From: Levilinea saccharolytica
GTDB lineage: Bacteria; Chloroflexota; Anaerolineae; Anaerolineales; Anaerolineaceae
Length of the DNA stretch: 55,165 nucleotides
Reading direction: 5' to 3'
Assembly: GCF_001306035.1 (NCBI RefSeq)
Contig: NZ_LGCM01000043.1
Span: forward strand, 1-55,165
Shown piece after piece: positions 16,034 through 24,637 of this stretch. Position numbers and translations under genes: made by a program. Within the stretch, counting starts at the first letter, position 1. Each line of letters opens with the position of its first letter. The notes below the pieces were generated by a model, which saw nothing but the letters and a program-made list of their open reading frames with translations, was not told the DNA's origin and did not search any database.

Positions 16034-16061
16034 GTACGGGGGTTATGATTCCCGTTCGTAC
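16034..16061 (-). promoter_or_regulatory. Hairpin at the start of the rpsF leader, possible S6:S18 control element
   Basis: On the minus strand GTACG pairs with CGTAC and GGG with CCC around an eight-base loop, leaving an asymmetric bulge next to a C-rich strand (CCCCCG). Known rpsF leaders bind the S6:S18 pair through a stem with a bulged CCG. This one has the right place and a similar composition, but the match is only approximate. Confidence 0.35.
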
Positions 16062-16069
16062 CGGCATGA

Positions 16070-16097
16070 AGTATATCACAAACAGGCGCATTTTCAA
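16070..16097 (-). promoter_or_regulatory. Promoter of the rpsF operon
   Basis: TTGAAA, a 16-base spacer, then TATACT with an upstream TG giving an extended -10 (TGATATACT). It overlaps the last codons of the oxidoreductase gene, giving the ribosomal operon its own start inside the preceding transcription unit. Confidence 0.6.
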
Positions 16098-17083
16098 GGG
16101 CGCAAGTGAACCGGCTGCTGGGTGCGGGCGGATTCATACAGGGCCAGCAGAGCGGCGGTGTTCTGGCGGGTTTCAGCCAGGGAAAGGCGCGGGGATTTGC
16201 CCTCCAGGATGCAGTCTTCCATGTCGCGGATTTCGCCCAGGTAGAGGTGGGGCAGGGAGAAGGAACGGCGTTTTTGGCGGCCGTCCTGGGTGATGAACAG
16301 ATCGGCGCGGCTGGAGAACAGGAAGGGTTTGGGAACCCACAGGGTGGCTTTGGAGCCGCGCACCTCGATGGTGGTGTAGGGCTGGGTGGCGAAACTGCTG
16401 TCGATCTGGGCCAGGATGTCGCCGGGGTAACGCAGCAGGGCGCTGAAGCTGGCGTCCACGCCGCTGGGAGCGGTGACCTGCCAGCCCTGGACGGTGAGGG
16501 GGGCACTGCCGGTGAGCATGCGGAAATAACTGACGGGGTAGCAGCCCACGTCCCACAGGCTGCCGCCGCCCGCGGCCGGGTCCCAGCGGTAATCATCGGG
16601 GCGGTTGAGGAAGAAGGAGAAAGCACCGCGCATCAGGCGAATCTCCCCCAGTTCACCGGAAGCGACGATCTCCTGCACGGCATGGGTGAGGGGATGGTGG
16701 CGGTACATGAAGGCTTCTGCGGCGACTTTGCCGCTGCTTTGGGCGGCCTCTTCCACCCGCTGCATCTCATCGAGGGTGAGCACGAGGGGCTTTTCACACA
16801 GGACGTGTTTCCCGGCCTGCAGGGCGCGCACGGTCCATTCGGCATGCAGATGGTTGGGCAGGGGGTTGTAGATCACGTCAATGTCTGGGTCGGCCAGCAG
16901 GTCTTCGTAGCGGGTGTACAGGCGGGGAATGCCCCAGGTGCGGGCAAACTCGCGGCCTTTGGCTTCATCCCGGCTGGCGGCGGCGGCCAGCACACTGCGG
17001 ACGGATTTGCGCAGGGCGGGGTTGAACTGGTTGGCGGCGATGCGCGCCGCACCCAAAATACCCCAACGGATTTTGTCTGTCAT
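16094..17083 (-). CDS. Gfo/Idh/MocA-family oxidoreductase
   Basis: 329 residues. The N-terminal Rossmann fold opens WGILGAARIAANQFNPAL. VIYNPLPNHLHAEWTVRALQ is followed by the catalytic-type EKPLVLT, and the C-terminal domain includes EAFMYRHHP and GGGSLWDVGCYP. These NAD(P)-dependent enzymes oxidise or reduce sugars and related compounds; the substrate is unknown. It begins 11 bases after recJ with a strong ribosome binding site (TAGGAGG) and so ends the repair operon, although its function shows no obvious link to DNA repair. A dimeric dihydrodiol dehydrogenase-like role is possible. Confidence 0.87.
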   Translation of the reverse strand: MTDKIRWGILGAARIAANQFNPALRKSVRSVLAAAASRDEAKGREFARTWGIPRLYTRYEDLLADPDIDVIYNPLPNHLHAEWTVRALQAGKHVLCEKPLVLTLDEMQRVEEAAQSSGKVAAEAFMYRHHPLTHAVQEIVASGELGEIRLMRGAFSFFLNRPDDYRWDPAAGGGSLWDVGCYPVSYFRMLTGSAPLTVQGWQVTAPSGVDASFSALLRYPGDILAQIDSSFATQPYTTIEVRGSKATLWVPKPFLFSSRADLFITQDGRQKRRSFSLPHLYLGEIRDMEDCILEGKSPRLSLAETRQNTAALLALYESARTQQPVHLRP

Positions 17084-17093
17084 CGGGAACCTC

Positions 17094-19418
17094 CTACGTA
17101 CGGGCGGGTGAATGAGCGGTCAAAGCGGCAGGGGCCGCTTGCAGATAATAGGCGTGAAAGGCGGCCGTCTCCTGCAAAGCGGCGCGCAGGGCTGCTTCCA
17201 GGCGTTGGGCGAGGGCCGGGTCAGGATCGCCGCCCGAGGAAAAAACAACTTGATTTTCAGGCGAAATGTGCATGTGGATATGCCCGGCAGCAGCCAGCCA
17301 TTCCAGCCCCAGGCGCACGTTGTGCGCTGGGTGGGCCATGGCAGCGGCCAGGCGGGTCAGAGATTCGGTGGGCTCGGGGCGCTTGAGCACGGCACGCACC
17401 AGTCCGCTGAGGCGGGTCAGGAAGGCCTGAGGCTCGTCGAGGCCGGGGTCAATGCCGAGGAGGATCACGGTTTGGGGCTGAACGGCCTGCAGGGCGGCGT
17501 TGAGGTCGCCGCGGCTGGGCGGCAGGGTGGCGACGGTCAGCACAGGGGCGGGACGCCAGCCCAACCGGTCTACTGAGCCAGGCAGGCGCGGGGTGAGACC
17601 CTCAGCCCAAATGAGCGCATCGGGGGGCAGGGGGGCAGGCAGGTCTTCCCAGGCGCGCACAGCGCGCCAATCGGTGAGGGTGACGGCGGCCTGGGCCACC
17701 GGAATGGGCGCACCCTCGCGGTCGCGGTAGGCTACCCATTCGCCTTGAACGCGGCGCTGACCCTGGAAGGTGCTGGCGCGCAGGCGGTAGGCCAGGTCAA
17801 ATTCGCCCTGGGGGTAGGGCAGATCGGCGGACTGCCACCAGAGCATTTCCAGCAGCGTTTCGCTTTGGGGGTCGAGCACCTGCATACGGCGGTGTTCCTG
17901 ACCGCGGCCAATTCCCACCGGTTCGCCGCGCAGTTTGACCCCGCGGGCCACGAAGGTGAGGGGGGGATTGCCGGGGCCGAAGGGGGCCAGGCGCTCCAGG
18001 CCGTCGACCAGATCTAAGTCAATGCGGCCGAGGGGCAGCTCAGCGTCAATGAGTAATTGGCCGACGGGGGCTTGCTGGGCGGTTTGGCGGCGGACGGCGC
18101 GGGCCAGCTCGCGGCGAAAGGCGCCCAATTTCTCGGCAGGCAGGGCCAGCCCCGCAGCCATGGGGTGGCCGCCGTAGCCGAGGAGCAGGGATTCGGTTTC
18201 GGCGATGGCCTGGGTGATGTGCACGCCCTCCACCGAGCGGGCCGAGCCGCGCAGCGGGCCGTCAGGATGACCGGTGAGCATCAGCACAGGGCGCTGGTAC
18301 AGCTCCACCAGGCGGCTGGCGACGATGCCGATGACGCCGCCGGGCCAGAGGGGGTGGTGGAGGATGAGCACCGGGCTGCGCAGCAGGCCAGGATCCTGGC
18401 GGATCTGGTTTTGGGCGGCGGCGAAGACTTGATCACACAGCTGGCGGCGTTCCAGGTTATACCCTTCCAACTGGGCGGCAAAGACCGCGGTCTGGCTGGG
18501 GCTGGTGCTGAGCAGGAACTCGACGGCGGGGTTAGCGTCAGAGAGACGCCCCAGGGCGTTGAGGCGCGGAGCGAGGGTGAAGCTGATGTGTTCTTCCGTC
18601 AGCCAGGTTTCTTTGATGTTGGCGTTTTCCAGCATGGCCTGTACGGCCAGGCGAGGATTTTGGCGCAGTTGTTCCAGGCCGCGCCACACCAGGGGACGGT
18701 TTTCGCCGGTCAGCAGGGCCAAATCCGCCACGGTTCCCAAGGCGGCCAAATCCTGCCATTGGGCTTCTTCGCCGGGGCGGCCGAGGTGCGCGTAGAGGGC
18801 CTCGATGAATTTATAGGCGGTGCCGGCACCGCACAGCGGACGCAGGGGGTGGGCTTCGGGAAGGCGCTGGGGGTTGATGACCGCGGCGGCGGGGGGCAGG
18901 GTGGGGGGCAGGCCGTGATGATCGGTGATGATGGTGTCCACGCCTTGCTGGGCGGCGAACTCCACCGCGGCGTGGGCGGTAACGCCCGTGTCGCAGGTGA
19001 GCAGGAGCTGTACGCCCTGCTGCAAGAAGGCGCTGAGCGAGGCGACATGCACGCCGTGGGATTCCTTCTCGCGGATGGGGATGTAATAACAGACGTCGCT
19101 GCCCAGGCTGCGCAGTGCGCCCACCAGCAGGGCGGTGGAGGTCTGGCCGTCCACGTCAAAATCCCCCCACACGCCGATGCGTTGGCCGAGTTTCAAGGCG
19201 CGGGCGGTGCGCTCTACACCCAGGTCGAGATCGGGCAGATCAGAAGGGGAATGGGCAGGCTGACCGGCGGGGTTGAGCAGGGCCAGAATGTCAGCGGGAG
19301 CAGTCACCCCGCGGCGGGCGAGCACACAGGCCAGCAGATCGCTGCCGGCGGCCTCGCGGGCCTGCGGAGAAGGCTCTACCGCGGCGGGTTCGATCCATTC
19401 CAGGGCGGGCAGGCTCAA
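17094..19418 (-). CDS. recJ: Single-stranded-DNA-specific exonuclease RecJ
   Basis: 774 residues, longer than the 577 of the Escherichia coli enzyme, with extra C-terminal sequence. The DHH core has VWGDFDVDGQTSTALL, LLLTCDTGVTAH and the name-giving ITDHHGLPP. DHHA1 marks are GYGGHPMAAGLAL and the OB-fold entry LAPFGPGNPPLTF. RecJ degrades single-stranded DNA from the 5' end and works with helicases in recombination and mismatch repair. The start is TTG at 19418, overlapping the stop of the upstream nuclease gene (TTGA), so translation is coupled. Its place directly behind two helicase-fold genes and a nuclease suggests a joint role in end processing. Confidence 0.92.
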   Translation of the reverse strand: MSLPALEWIEPAAVEPSPQAREAAGSDLLACVLARRGVTAPADILALLNPAGQPAHSPSDLPDLDLGVERTARALKLGQRIGVWGDFDVDGQTSTALLVGALRSLGSDVCYYIPIREKESHGVHVASLSAFLQQGVQLLLTCDTGVTAHAAVEFAAQQGVDTIITDHHGLPPTLPPAAAVINPQRLPEAHPLRPLCGAGTAYKFIEALYAHLGRPGEEAQWQDLAALGTVADLALLTGENRPLVWRGLEQLRQNPRLAVQAMLENANIKETWLTEEHISFTLAPRLNALGRLSDANPAVEFLLSTSPSQTAVFAAQLEGYNLERRQLCDQVFAAAQNQIRQDPGLLRSPVLILHHPLWPGGVIGIVASRLVELYQRPVLMLTGHPDGPLRGSARSVEGVHITQAIAETESLLLGYGGHPMAAGLALPAEKLGAFRRELARAVRRQTAQQAPVGQLLIDAELPLGRIDLDLVDGLERLAPFGPGNPPLTFVARGVKLRGEPVGIGRGQEHRRMQVLDPQSETLLEMLWWQSADLPYPQGEFDLAYRLRASTFQGQRRVQGEWVAYRDREGAPIPVAQAAVTLTDWRAVRAWEDLPAPLPPDALIWAEGLTPRLPGSVDRLGWRPAPVLTVATLPPSRGDLNAALQAVQPQTVILLGIDPGLDEPQAFLTRLSGLVRAVLKRPEPTESLTRLAAAMAHPAHNVRLGLEWLAAAGHIHMHISPENQVVFSSGGDPDPALAQRLEAALRAALQETAAFHAYYLQAAPAALTAHSPART

Positions 19419-20251
19419 AATTCGATCTCCCCAATCTGGTCAAAATCCACCGAGAGCGGCGCGGCGCTGGGCTGCGGTTCTTCGGCGTCCAGCTCCTCTT
19501 CCCAGGGGCCGGCGCTGACCCCGCGGTCGCACAGGGAGCGGTACACGCAGAACTGGCAGGCGCGGGTATCCACCGTCATGGGGAACTGGCCGGGGGGGCG
19601 GGTTTGCAAGTCGGCGATGTGGACACGCAGGGCGGCCTGGTCGCGTTCAAAATCCTCGGCGGAGTAGCGCCAACGCTCCGGCTCGTTGGGAAAATCGGCG
19701 AACCAGTAGATCATTTCCACCTGATCGGGCTGAAGAGGCTGCCCGCCGTTGAGATGAGCCCCGGCCAACACCAGCAGCAGCGGATACAGCCGGCTTTGCC
19801 AGCGGCGGCGCAGCAGCTTGCCGGGGGTGCGGCGGCGGGAGGTCTTCCAATCCACGATCACAGCGCGCTGACCCGGCTCTACAGCCAGGATGTCGTACTT
19901 GGCGGTCAGTCGAATCCCAGCGAAGGGCGCGTTGAGGGTATATTCCGGCCAGCGGCGGGCGGGCAGGGCAGACAGAGGGTCGGCCTGCAAGAAATTCTGC
20001 CACCAGCGGGCCAGGGCCGCGTCTGCGGCGGGCACGGGCTGCTGATGGACGGGCAGTCCGGCGATCCATTGGTGAATGCGGTGGTGAAAGCGCTCACCTT
20101 GCAGCCGGTGGGCTTCCTGTTCCAGGACGGGTTCGCTTTCCAGAGCGGGCCATTGAACTTTCAGGAGGTAGCGCAGCTCAAAACGGCGCGGGCAGTCTTC
20201 GTAATCCTGCAGGCTGCTTTGCGACAGGGCAAATTCACGCGGAAGGGGCAT
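19415..20251 (-). CDS. PD-(D/E)XK nuclease with Fe-S cysteine pattern (AddB/Cas4-like nuclease domain)
   Basis: 278 residues. It has the layout of the AddB or Cas4 nuclease domain as a stand-alone protein. Cys20 (YEDCPRRFELRYLL) and the C-terminal Cys232, Cys235 and Cys241 (CX2CX5C) can hold a 4Fe-4S cluster. Catalytic residues are Asp120 (AKYDILAVE), Asp134 and Lys136 (IVDWKTS), with a following Gln-Tyr pair (QSRLYP). ATG at 20251 has GGAGG five bases upstream and overlaps the end of the UvrD-like gene by 17 bases; recJ overlaps its stop. Fusion of such a domain to helicases is normal in AddAB; here it is separate. A disordered acidic tail ends the protein. Confidence 0.85.
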   Translation of the reverse strand: MPLPREFALSQSSLQDYEDCPRRFELRYLLKVQWPALESEPVLEQEAHRLQGERFHHRIHQWIAGLPVHQQPVPAADAALARWWQNFLQADPLSALPARRWPEYTLNAPFAGIRLTAKYDILAVEPGQRAVIVDWKTSRRRTPGKLLRRRWQSRLYPLLLVLAGAHLNGGQPLQPDQVEMIYWFADFPNEPERWRYSAEDFERDQAALRVHIADLQTRPPGQFPMTVDTRACQFCVYRSLCDRGVSAGPWEEELDAEEPQPSAAPLSVDFDQIGEIEF

Positions 20252-22508
20252 GGGGGTCCTCCTCCATTTGGCTTCTCCAATAGGACTCCAGGGCGGCCAG
20301 GGGCAAGGCCTGCAGGCAGTTCTTGCGGCGGCCCGTGTTCCAAAAGATGAGCAGCTCGCGGCGAGCGCGGGTGATGCCCACGTAAAGCAGGCGCAGGCGT
20401 TCCCCGCTGATGCTGTAGCGGGCTTCCTGAGTGGCGGGGCCTTCTTCCATGAACAAGGCGGCCAGGTCGTTTTGAGCGACGGCATCCAGACGCTGTAGGG
20501 CTTCGGCTACCCAATTCAGCCGCGGCTCGGTGAAATAGGACTCGGACTGGTATTCGTCAAAGGACTGCGCCGAGGGGAAGTCGTAATTGTTCACGCCGGT
20601 CAGGTACACACGGTCCCATTCCAGGCCCTTGGCCTTGTGGTAGGTGGTGACGAGTACTTTGCCGGGGTACTGGTCGGGGTCAAAGCCGGTATCCTGCTCG
20701 CTCAGGCCCAGGAACTTCTGGCGCTGCATGGCGATATTTTGCAGGAAGGCGGCGTAGTCGCGCAAATCCCATTCGGGGTTAAAGCGCCCCTGGGCTTGCA
20801 GGGCCTGGGCAATTTTATGGGTGAGGGCCAGCTCTGCGGGGTCGCTGAACAGGTCCTGCGCCAGGGTGAGCACCAATTGATCCACCGGCAGGGAAACGGC
20901 CTGGGCCCAATGGGCCAGCCGCTCGCGGAAGAGGGCCAGGTCGGTGAGGACGGGAGGCGGGAGGTGAGGCTCCTGGTCATGGAGCCAATCGTCAAAGGCC
21001 GCGGGCTGAATGTACCGTTCTGGACGGTTACAGGCGGCAAGAGCTTTGGCGGCCGCCTGACGAATTTCGGGCGGGACGGGCAGGTTTTGGTTGAGTTCAG
21101 CTTGCTGGTCGAGAAATTTTCCCCAGGCGGTGTACAGGCTGACCAGCTTTTTGATGTTGGTTGGCTCCACCAAAAAGGTGAGGATGTGGTGGAGCAGCAC
21201 GGCGGTGTCGCGCGTAGCAGCGGAAGATTGCAGCAGTTCGACGCAGGGGATATCGGCCTGAACCAGATTTTGGAAGAATTCGAAGGCGCGGCTGTTGGAG
21301 GTGAACAGCACCGCCACGGTCTGATGGGGGTGATCCGCCAGCCATTTCTGCACGTTGTTTTGAATGCCGGTCAGTTCTTCGTCTGAGGTGCGCTTTCTTG
21401 AGATGTAAATATTGTTGGGCGTGTCCGGCGGGTTTGGCTGGGGATCGCCGGGAGGGGTGGGGAAGATGTAAGGAGGGGCGAGTGCCTCGCGCAGTTCAGG
21501 CACCGGGTGCTCCTCCAGTGTCCATTCGATGAGGTGGTTGGCCAGATCGAGGATGCGGCGAGCGGAGCGCCCTGAATTGGGCAGGGTGAGGGCGCGCACA
21601 TGGGGGTCACGCAGGAAATTGCGCAGATACTGGGGGTTGGCGGTGGTGAAAGTCTCGTAGATGGCCTGGTTGGGGTCGCCCACGCGCACCCAGTTGCCGT
21701 TCGGGCCGGAGAGCAGGCGCAGGATCTCTTCCTGCAAGCGGCTGGAATCCTGGGCTTCATCTTCCAGAATATAGGGCCAGCGGTGACGCAGGCGGGCGAG
21801 GAATTCGGGGTCGCGCTGAATGGCCTCCAGCGCCAGCTGGATGAGGTCGTCAAAATCCAGCTCGCCGCGCATGCGCAAGGCGCGCTCGAAATCGGCGTAC
21901 ATTTTGCAGCCCAGGTCCACCACCCAGGGGCGTTCGGGGAGGGCGCTGAGAGCCTCTTCAATTTGGGCGGGGCTGAGTTGGAGGTCTTTGGCTTTGCGGA
22001 TCCAGGCGCTGCCGACCTCCACGACCAGTTTATTCCAGCGCTCTTCCTGTTTAAAGCGCGGGGTAGAGGCGTCGGTCTCTGCGCGGGTCAGGCTCTGAAT
22101 GAGTTCAATGTTGGCGCGGATCCAGGCATTGGCGGAGCTCATCAGCAGGCGGCTGCGCTCGCGTTCTTCAATGACCCCGAACTGCGTGCCCAACCCCACC
22201 AGGTCGGGACGTTCGCGGATGATATCGTAGGCCAGGCCGTGCAGGGTGCGCACGCGGTAGCCCATGCCGGGGATAAGGTTGACGCCGCGCAGGAAGCTGG
22301 CGATGCGGCTGGAAAAGTTATCCACCGCGGAATTGACCAGGGTGACGATGAGAATCTCTTGCTCCTCGGCCAGGCGGTCTTCGGCGATGAGGCGGGCGGC
22401 CAGGGAGCTGAGGGTGTGGGTTTTGCCGCTGCCGGGGACGGCGGAAACGCCCATCCAGCCGGATTCGTAGTTGAGGACTTCGACTTGGGAGGGACGGGGG
22501 TTAAACAC
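20235..22508 (-). CDS. UvrD/PcrA-like superfamily 1 helicase
   Basis: 757 residues. The ATPase motifs are intact: Walker A AVPGSGKTHTL near the start, motif II ILEDEAQDSS, motif III VRVGDPNQAIYETF, motif V TYHKAKGLEWDRVYL and motif VI RLLYVGITRARREL. It should move along single-stranded DNA 3' to 5' at the cost of ATP. The start is taken as GTG at 22508 (VFNPRPSQVEVL), overlapping the previous gene by eight bases; an upstream in-frame ATG lies inside that gene and lacks a ribosome binding site. It is shorter than AddA and lacks a fused nuclease domain, which the next gene supplies. Likely the motor of a multi-subunit complex. Confidence 0.88.
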   Translation of the reverse strand: MFNPRPSQVEVLNYESGWMGVSAVPGSGKTHTLSSLAARLIAEDRLAEEQEILIVTLVNSAVDNFSSRIASFLRGVNLIPGMGYRVRTLHGLAYDIIRERPDLVGLGTQFGVIEERERSRLLMSSANAWIRANIELIQSLTRAETDASTPRFKQEERWNKLVVEVGSAWIRKAKDLQLSPAQIEEALSALPERPWVVDLGCKMYADFERALRMRGELDFDDLIQLALEAIQRDPEFLARLRHRWPYILEDEAQDSSRLQEEILRLLSGPNGNWVRVGDPNQAIYETFTTANPQYLRNFLRDPHVRALTLPNSGRSARRILDLANHLIEWTLEEHPVPELREALAPPYIFPTPPGDPQPNPPDTPNNIYISRKRTSDEELTGIQNNVQKWLADHPHQTVAVLFTSNSRAFEFFQNLVQADIPCVELLQSSAATRDTAVLLHHILTFLVEPTNIKKLVSLYTAWGKFLDQQAELNQNLPVPPEIRQAAAKALAACNRPERYIQPAAFDDWLHDQEPHLPPPVLTDLALFRERLAHWAQAVSLPVDQLVLTLAQDLFSDPAELALTHKIAQALQAQGRFNPEWDLRDYAAFLQNIAMQRQKFLGLSEQDTGFDPDQYPGKVLVTTYHKAKGLEWDRVYLTGVNNYDFPSAQSFDEYQSESYFTEPRLNWVAEALQRLDAVAQNDLAALFMEEGPATQEARYSISGERLRLLYVGITRARRELLIFWNTGRRKNCLQALPLAALESYWRSQMEEDPHAPSA

Positions 22509-24615
22509 GGCCGCCCCCTTCTGCTTCTGCCTGACGGCGGAAGATCCGCTGGAAGGCAAACAGCAGCGGCCCGCGCTGCTCGCTGCCCTGTTCGTTGATG
22601 GCGTTGACCGATAGGGCGATGCGTTCACGGCAGCGCAGAAGCAGGCCGTTGGTCAGGCGGGCGAGGGTTTGGCGGTTGTTGATCTCTTCGTCGGCGTCCG
22701 TCCATACCTTGCCGGGGGTCCAGCGGCGGCTGAGCACCAGGGGGTGGGTGAGGGGTTGGTAGAGGCGTTCAAACCAGCCGCGGCTGCCCACATCCACCCA
22801 GAACTGAAAGCGCACGGGGCGGTTCATCATCAGGAAGGTGAAGGCGGGGGCCAGCAAGACCGCGCCGGCCGAGTCATCCTGCCATTCCTGGGTGTACTGA
22901 GCGGCGATGAGCCCCTGGGCGACCATTTCCACATACTCCTGACCAACGCTGCGGCCGCTGTCCTGCAAGGCGGCCCCGGCGGCCAGGCGGAATTTGCGGA
23001 TGGATTCGATCAGGCGGGCGGTGACGGCGGCGTTGTCGAAGCTGTTGTGAAAGCCAAAGCCGGGCTGAGAGAGCACTTCGCCAAACAGGCGGCTGATGAA
23101 CACATCCAGTTCCACGGGCGGGCCGCCCAGGTAATTCATCAGCCAGCCGCGCAGATGCTCAAATCGGCGGCCGACCTCAAAGGTGATGCGCTCCTGCATT
23201 TCGGGCTGAATTTTTTCAAAGGAGGTAAAGCCCGGGCCGTTCCAGGCGTTTTTTCGAAAGGTGATGGAATAGAGCAGGTGGGCGCGGGGCAGATCCAGGC
23301 CTTCGACGGCCTGCTGCAGGGCGCTGCGCACTTCCAGTTCGCGCGGGGTCAGGCCCCAGGCGGGGTGGGCCAACACAGCCAGGGTGAGCAGACATTGGGT
23401 GGCGTTTTCGGCGCGCAGGGAGCGCGAAGGGCGGTGAGAGCGCACGGGGATGCCGGCGGCTTGCAGCCTTTGGGAGAGGGCAAAGCGCAGCCCATCGGAC
23501 AGGAAGGGAGCCAGGACGACGATTTCCTCCGGGGGCACATCCTGTTCCTGCACCAGCGCGCGAATCTGCTCGGCGATCCAATCAGCGGATTGAGGCATGA
23601 AGCGGCTGAAATTGAACTCCAGGGCTTCAGGGATGAGAGGTGAGGCGCTGAAATCCTGCTGGCGCACCGAGGCTTCCAGGGTGGCGCGCAGGGCCTCGAC
23701 GGCAGGGGAAACCACCCAGGAGTCGTTGAAGAAGATTTCCTGATCGCAGGCGGGGTTCAACTGCTCGGCGCTGAGGGGATCGGCCCCCAGAAAGGCGCGG
23801 TATCCGCCGCCGCGGTCATAGACCAGGAGGGCGGACTCAAATTCACCCAGCCAACTGCTGACGATGTCGTGCACCACGGGGGCATCCTCTTCCACATTTT
23901 CATAGAAGAGGTGGCGGTATTGGGCGCTGAGGTGGGCGCGCACGGCGGGATGGGGCCAGAGCAGTTTTTGGAAGATCTCCATCTGGAGGGAGAAGTCCAA
24001 TAGATTGTTTTCCAGGCAGTATTGGCGAAAACGCAGGGCACATTCCTGGGCCTGTTCGTAGAGGTGCAGCTCGGCGGGTTTGCCCAGCGAGGCGCTTTTC
24101 AGTCGCTCGGCGATGGTGTTCACCTCAAAGCCGACCAGGGCAGCCTTGTTGAGATTATCCAGCACCTGACTGTACAGGCGGTTGGTATCCAGACGGATGG
24201 AATCGAAGAAATTCTCTTCCAGGAGCGGTTGAATGACATGCGCCAGGTAATATTGGGCGGTTTCCAGGGTGAGAAAGGTCGGCGGCAGCTCGGGGTGGGA
24301 AAAGCCGGCGGATTCGGCCACATAGGGCCAGAACAGGTCGATATTCCGCTGGGCGAGACCGCCCAGGGTGACGATGGTGACGGGGCTGCCGGAGGGCAAG
24401 GCTGGGTCGCGGACGGCGGTGGTGTAGGGCTGGGCCAGAGTGCGCAGGGGGGCCAGCACCAGGATGGAATCGCCGGGGATGCCGTTTTCCAGGGCGGCGC
24501 GCAGACGAGCCACGGCGGCGGTGGTTTTGCCCGTTCCCGGCGGGCCTTCCAGCCAGATTCGCTGTGAAAACGGCTGATCTACCAGGGCCTGCTGGGCGGG
24601 GCTAAGGTTGAACAT
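22501..24615 (-). CDS. UvrD-like helicase-fold protein with degenerate ATPase motifs
   Basis: 704 residues. Walker A is present (GPPGTGKTT, 24-32). The place of motif II, after LDFSLQMEIF and YRHLFY, reads ENVEED instead of DEFQD. The motif III position reads YDRGGGYRAFLGADP, lacking the Gln. Later parts still resemble the 2A/2B domains (EIVVLAPFLSDGLRFALSQRLQAAGIPV), but motif VI is not recognisable. This is the pattern of an inactive partner helicase, as in AddB or RecC, without a fused nuclease. It begins 22 bases after the exonuclease gene and overlaps the active helicase gene. I infer a DNA-binding or scanning subunit; binding of ATP may persist. Confidence 0.7.
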   Translation of the reverse strand: MFNLSPAQQALVDQPFSQRIWLEGPPGTGKTTAAVARLRAALENGIPGDSILVLAPLRTLAQPYTTAVRDPALPSGSPVTIVTLGGLAQRNIDLFWPYVAESAGFSHPELPPTFLTLETAQYYLAHVIQPLLEENFFDSIRLDTNRLYSQVLDNLNKAALVGFEVNTIAERLKSASLGKPAELHLYEQAQECALRFRQYCLENNLLDFSLQMEIFQKLLWPHPAVRAHLSAQYRHLFYENVEEDAPVVHDIVSSWLGEFESALLVYDRGGGYRAFLGADPLSAEQLNPACDQEIFFNDSWVVSPAVEALRATLEASVRQQDFSASPLIPEALEFNFSRFMPQSADWIAEQIRALVQEQDVPPEEIVVLAPFLSDGLRFALSQRLQAAGIPVRSHRPSRSLRAENATQCLLTLAVLAHPAWGLTPRELEVRSALQQAVEGLDLPRAHLLYSITFRKNAWNGPGFTSFEKIQPEMQERITFEVGRRFEHLRGWLMNYLGGPPVELDVFISRLFGEVLSQPGFGFHNSFDNAAVTARLIESIRKFRLAAGAALQDSGRSVGQEYVEMVAQGLIAAQYTQEWQDDSAGAVLLAPAFTFLMMNRPVRFQFWVDVGSRGWFERLYQPLTHPLVLSRRWTPGKVWTDADEEINNRQTLARLTNGLLLRCRERIALSVNAINEQGSEQRGPLLFAFQRIFRRQAEAEGGGRV

Positions 24616-24637
24616 GCGCGGTCACCTTTGGGTGCGG

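Noticed and set aside
15970-16626. Upstream extension of the rpsF frame to 313 codons
   Set aside because: The extra part lies antisense-free but in a wrong frame of the oxidoreductase gene; rpsF has its own ribosome binding site and normal length from 15969.
18057-19667. Plus-strand open frame of 536 codons
   Set aside because: Antisense to recJ, which shows all DHH motifs. High GC content keeps the opposite frame open; the Gly- and Gln-rich translation has no family features.
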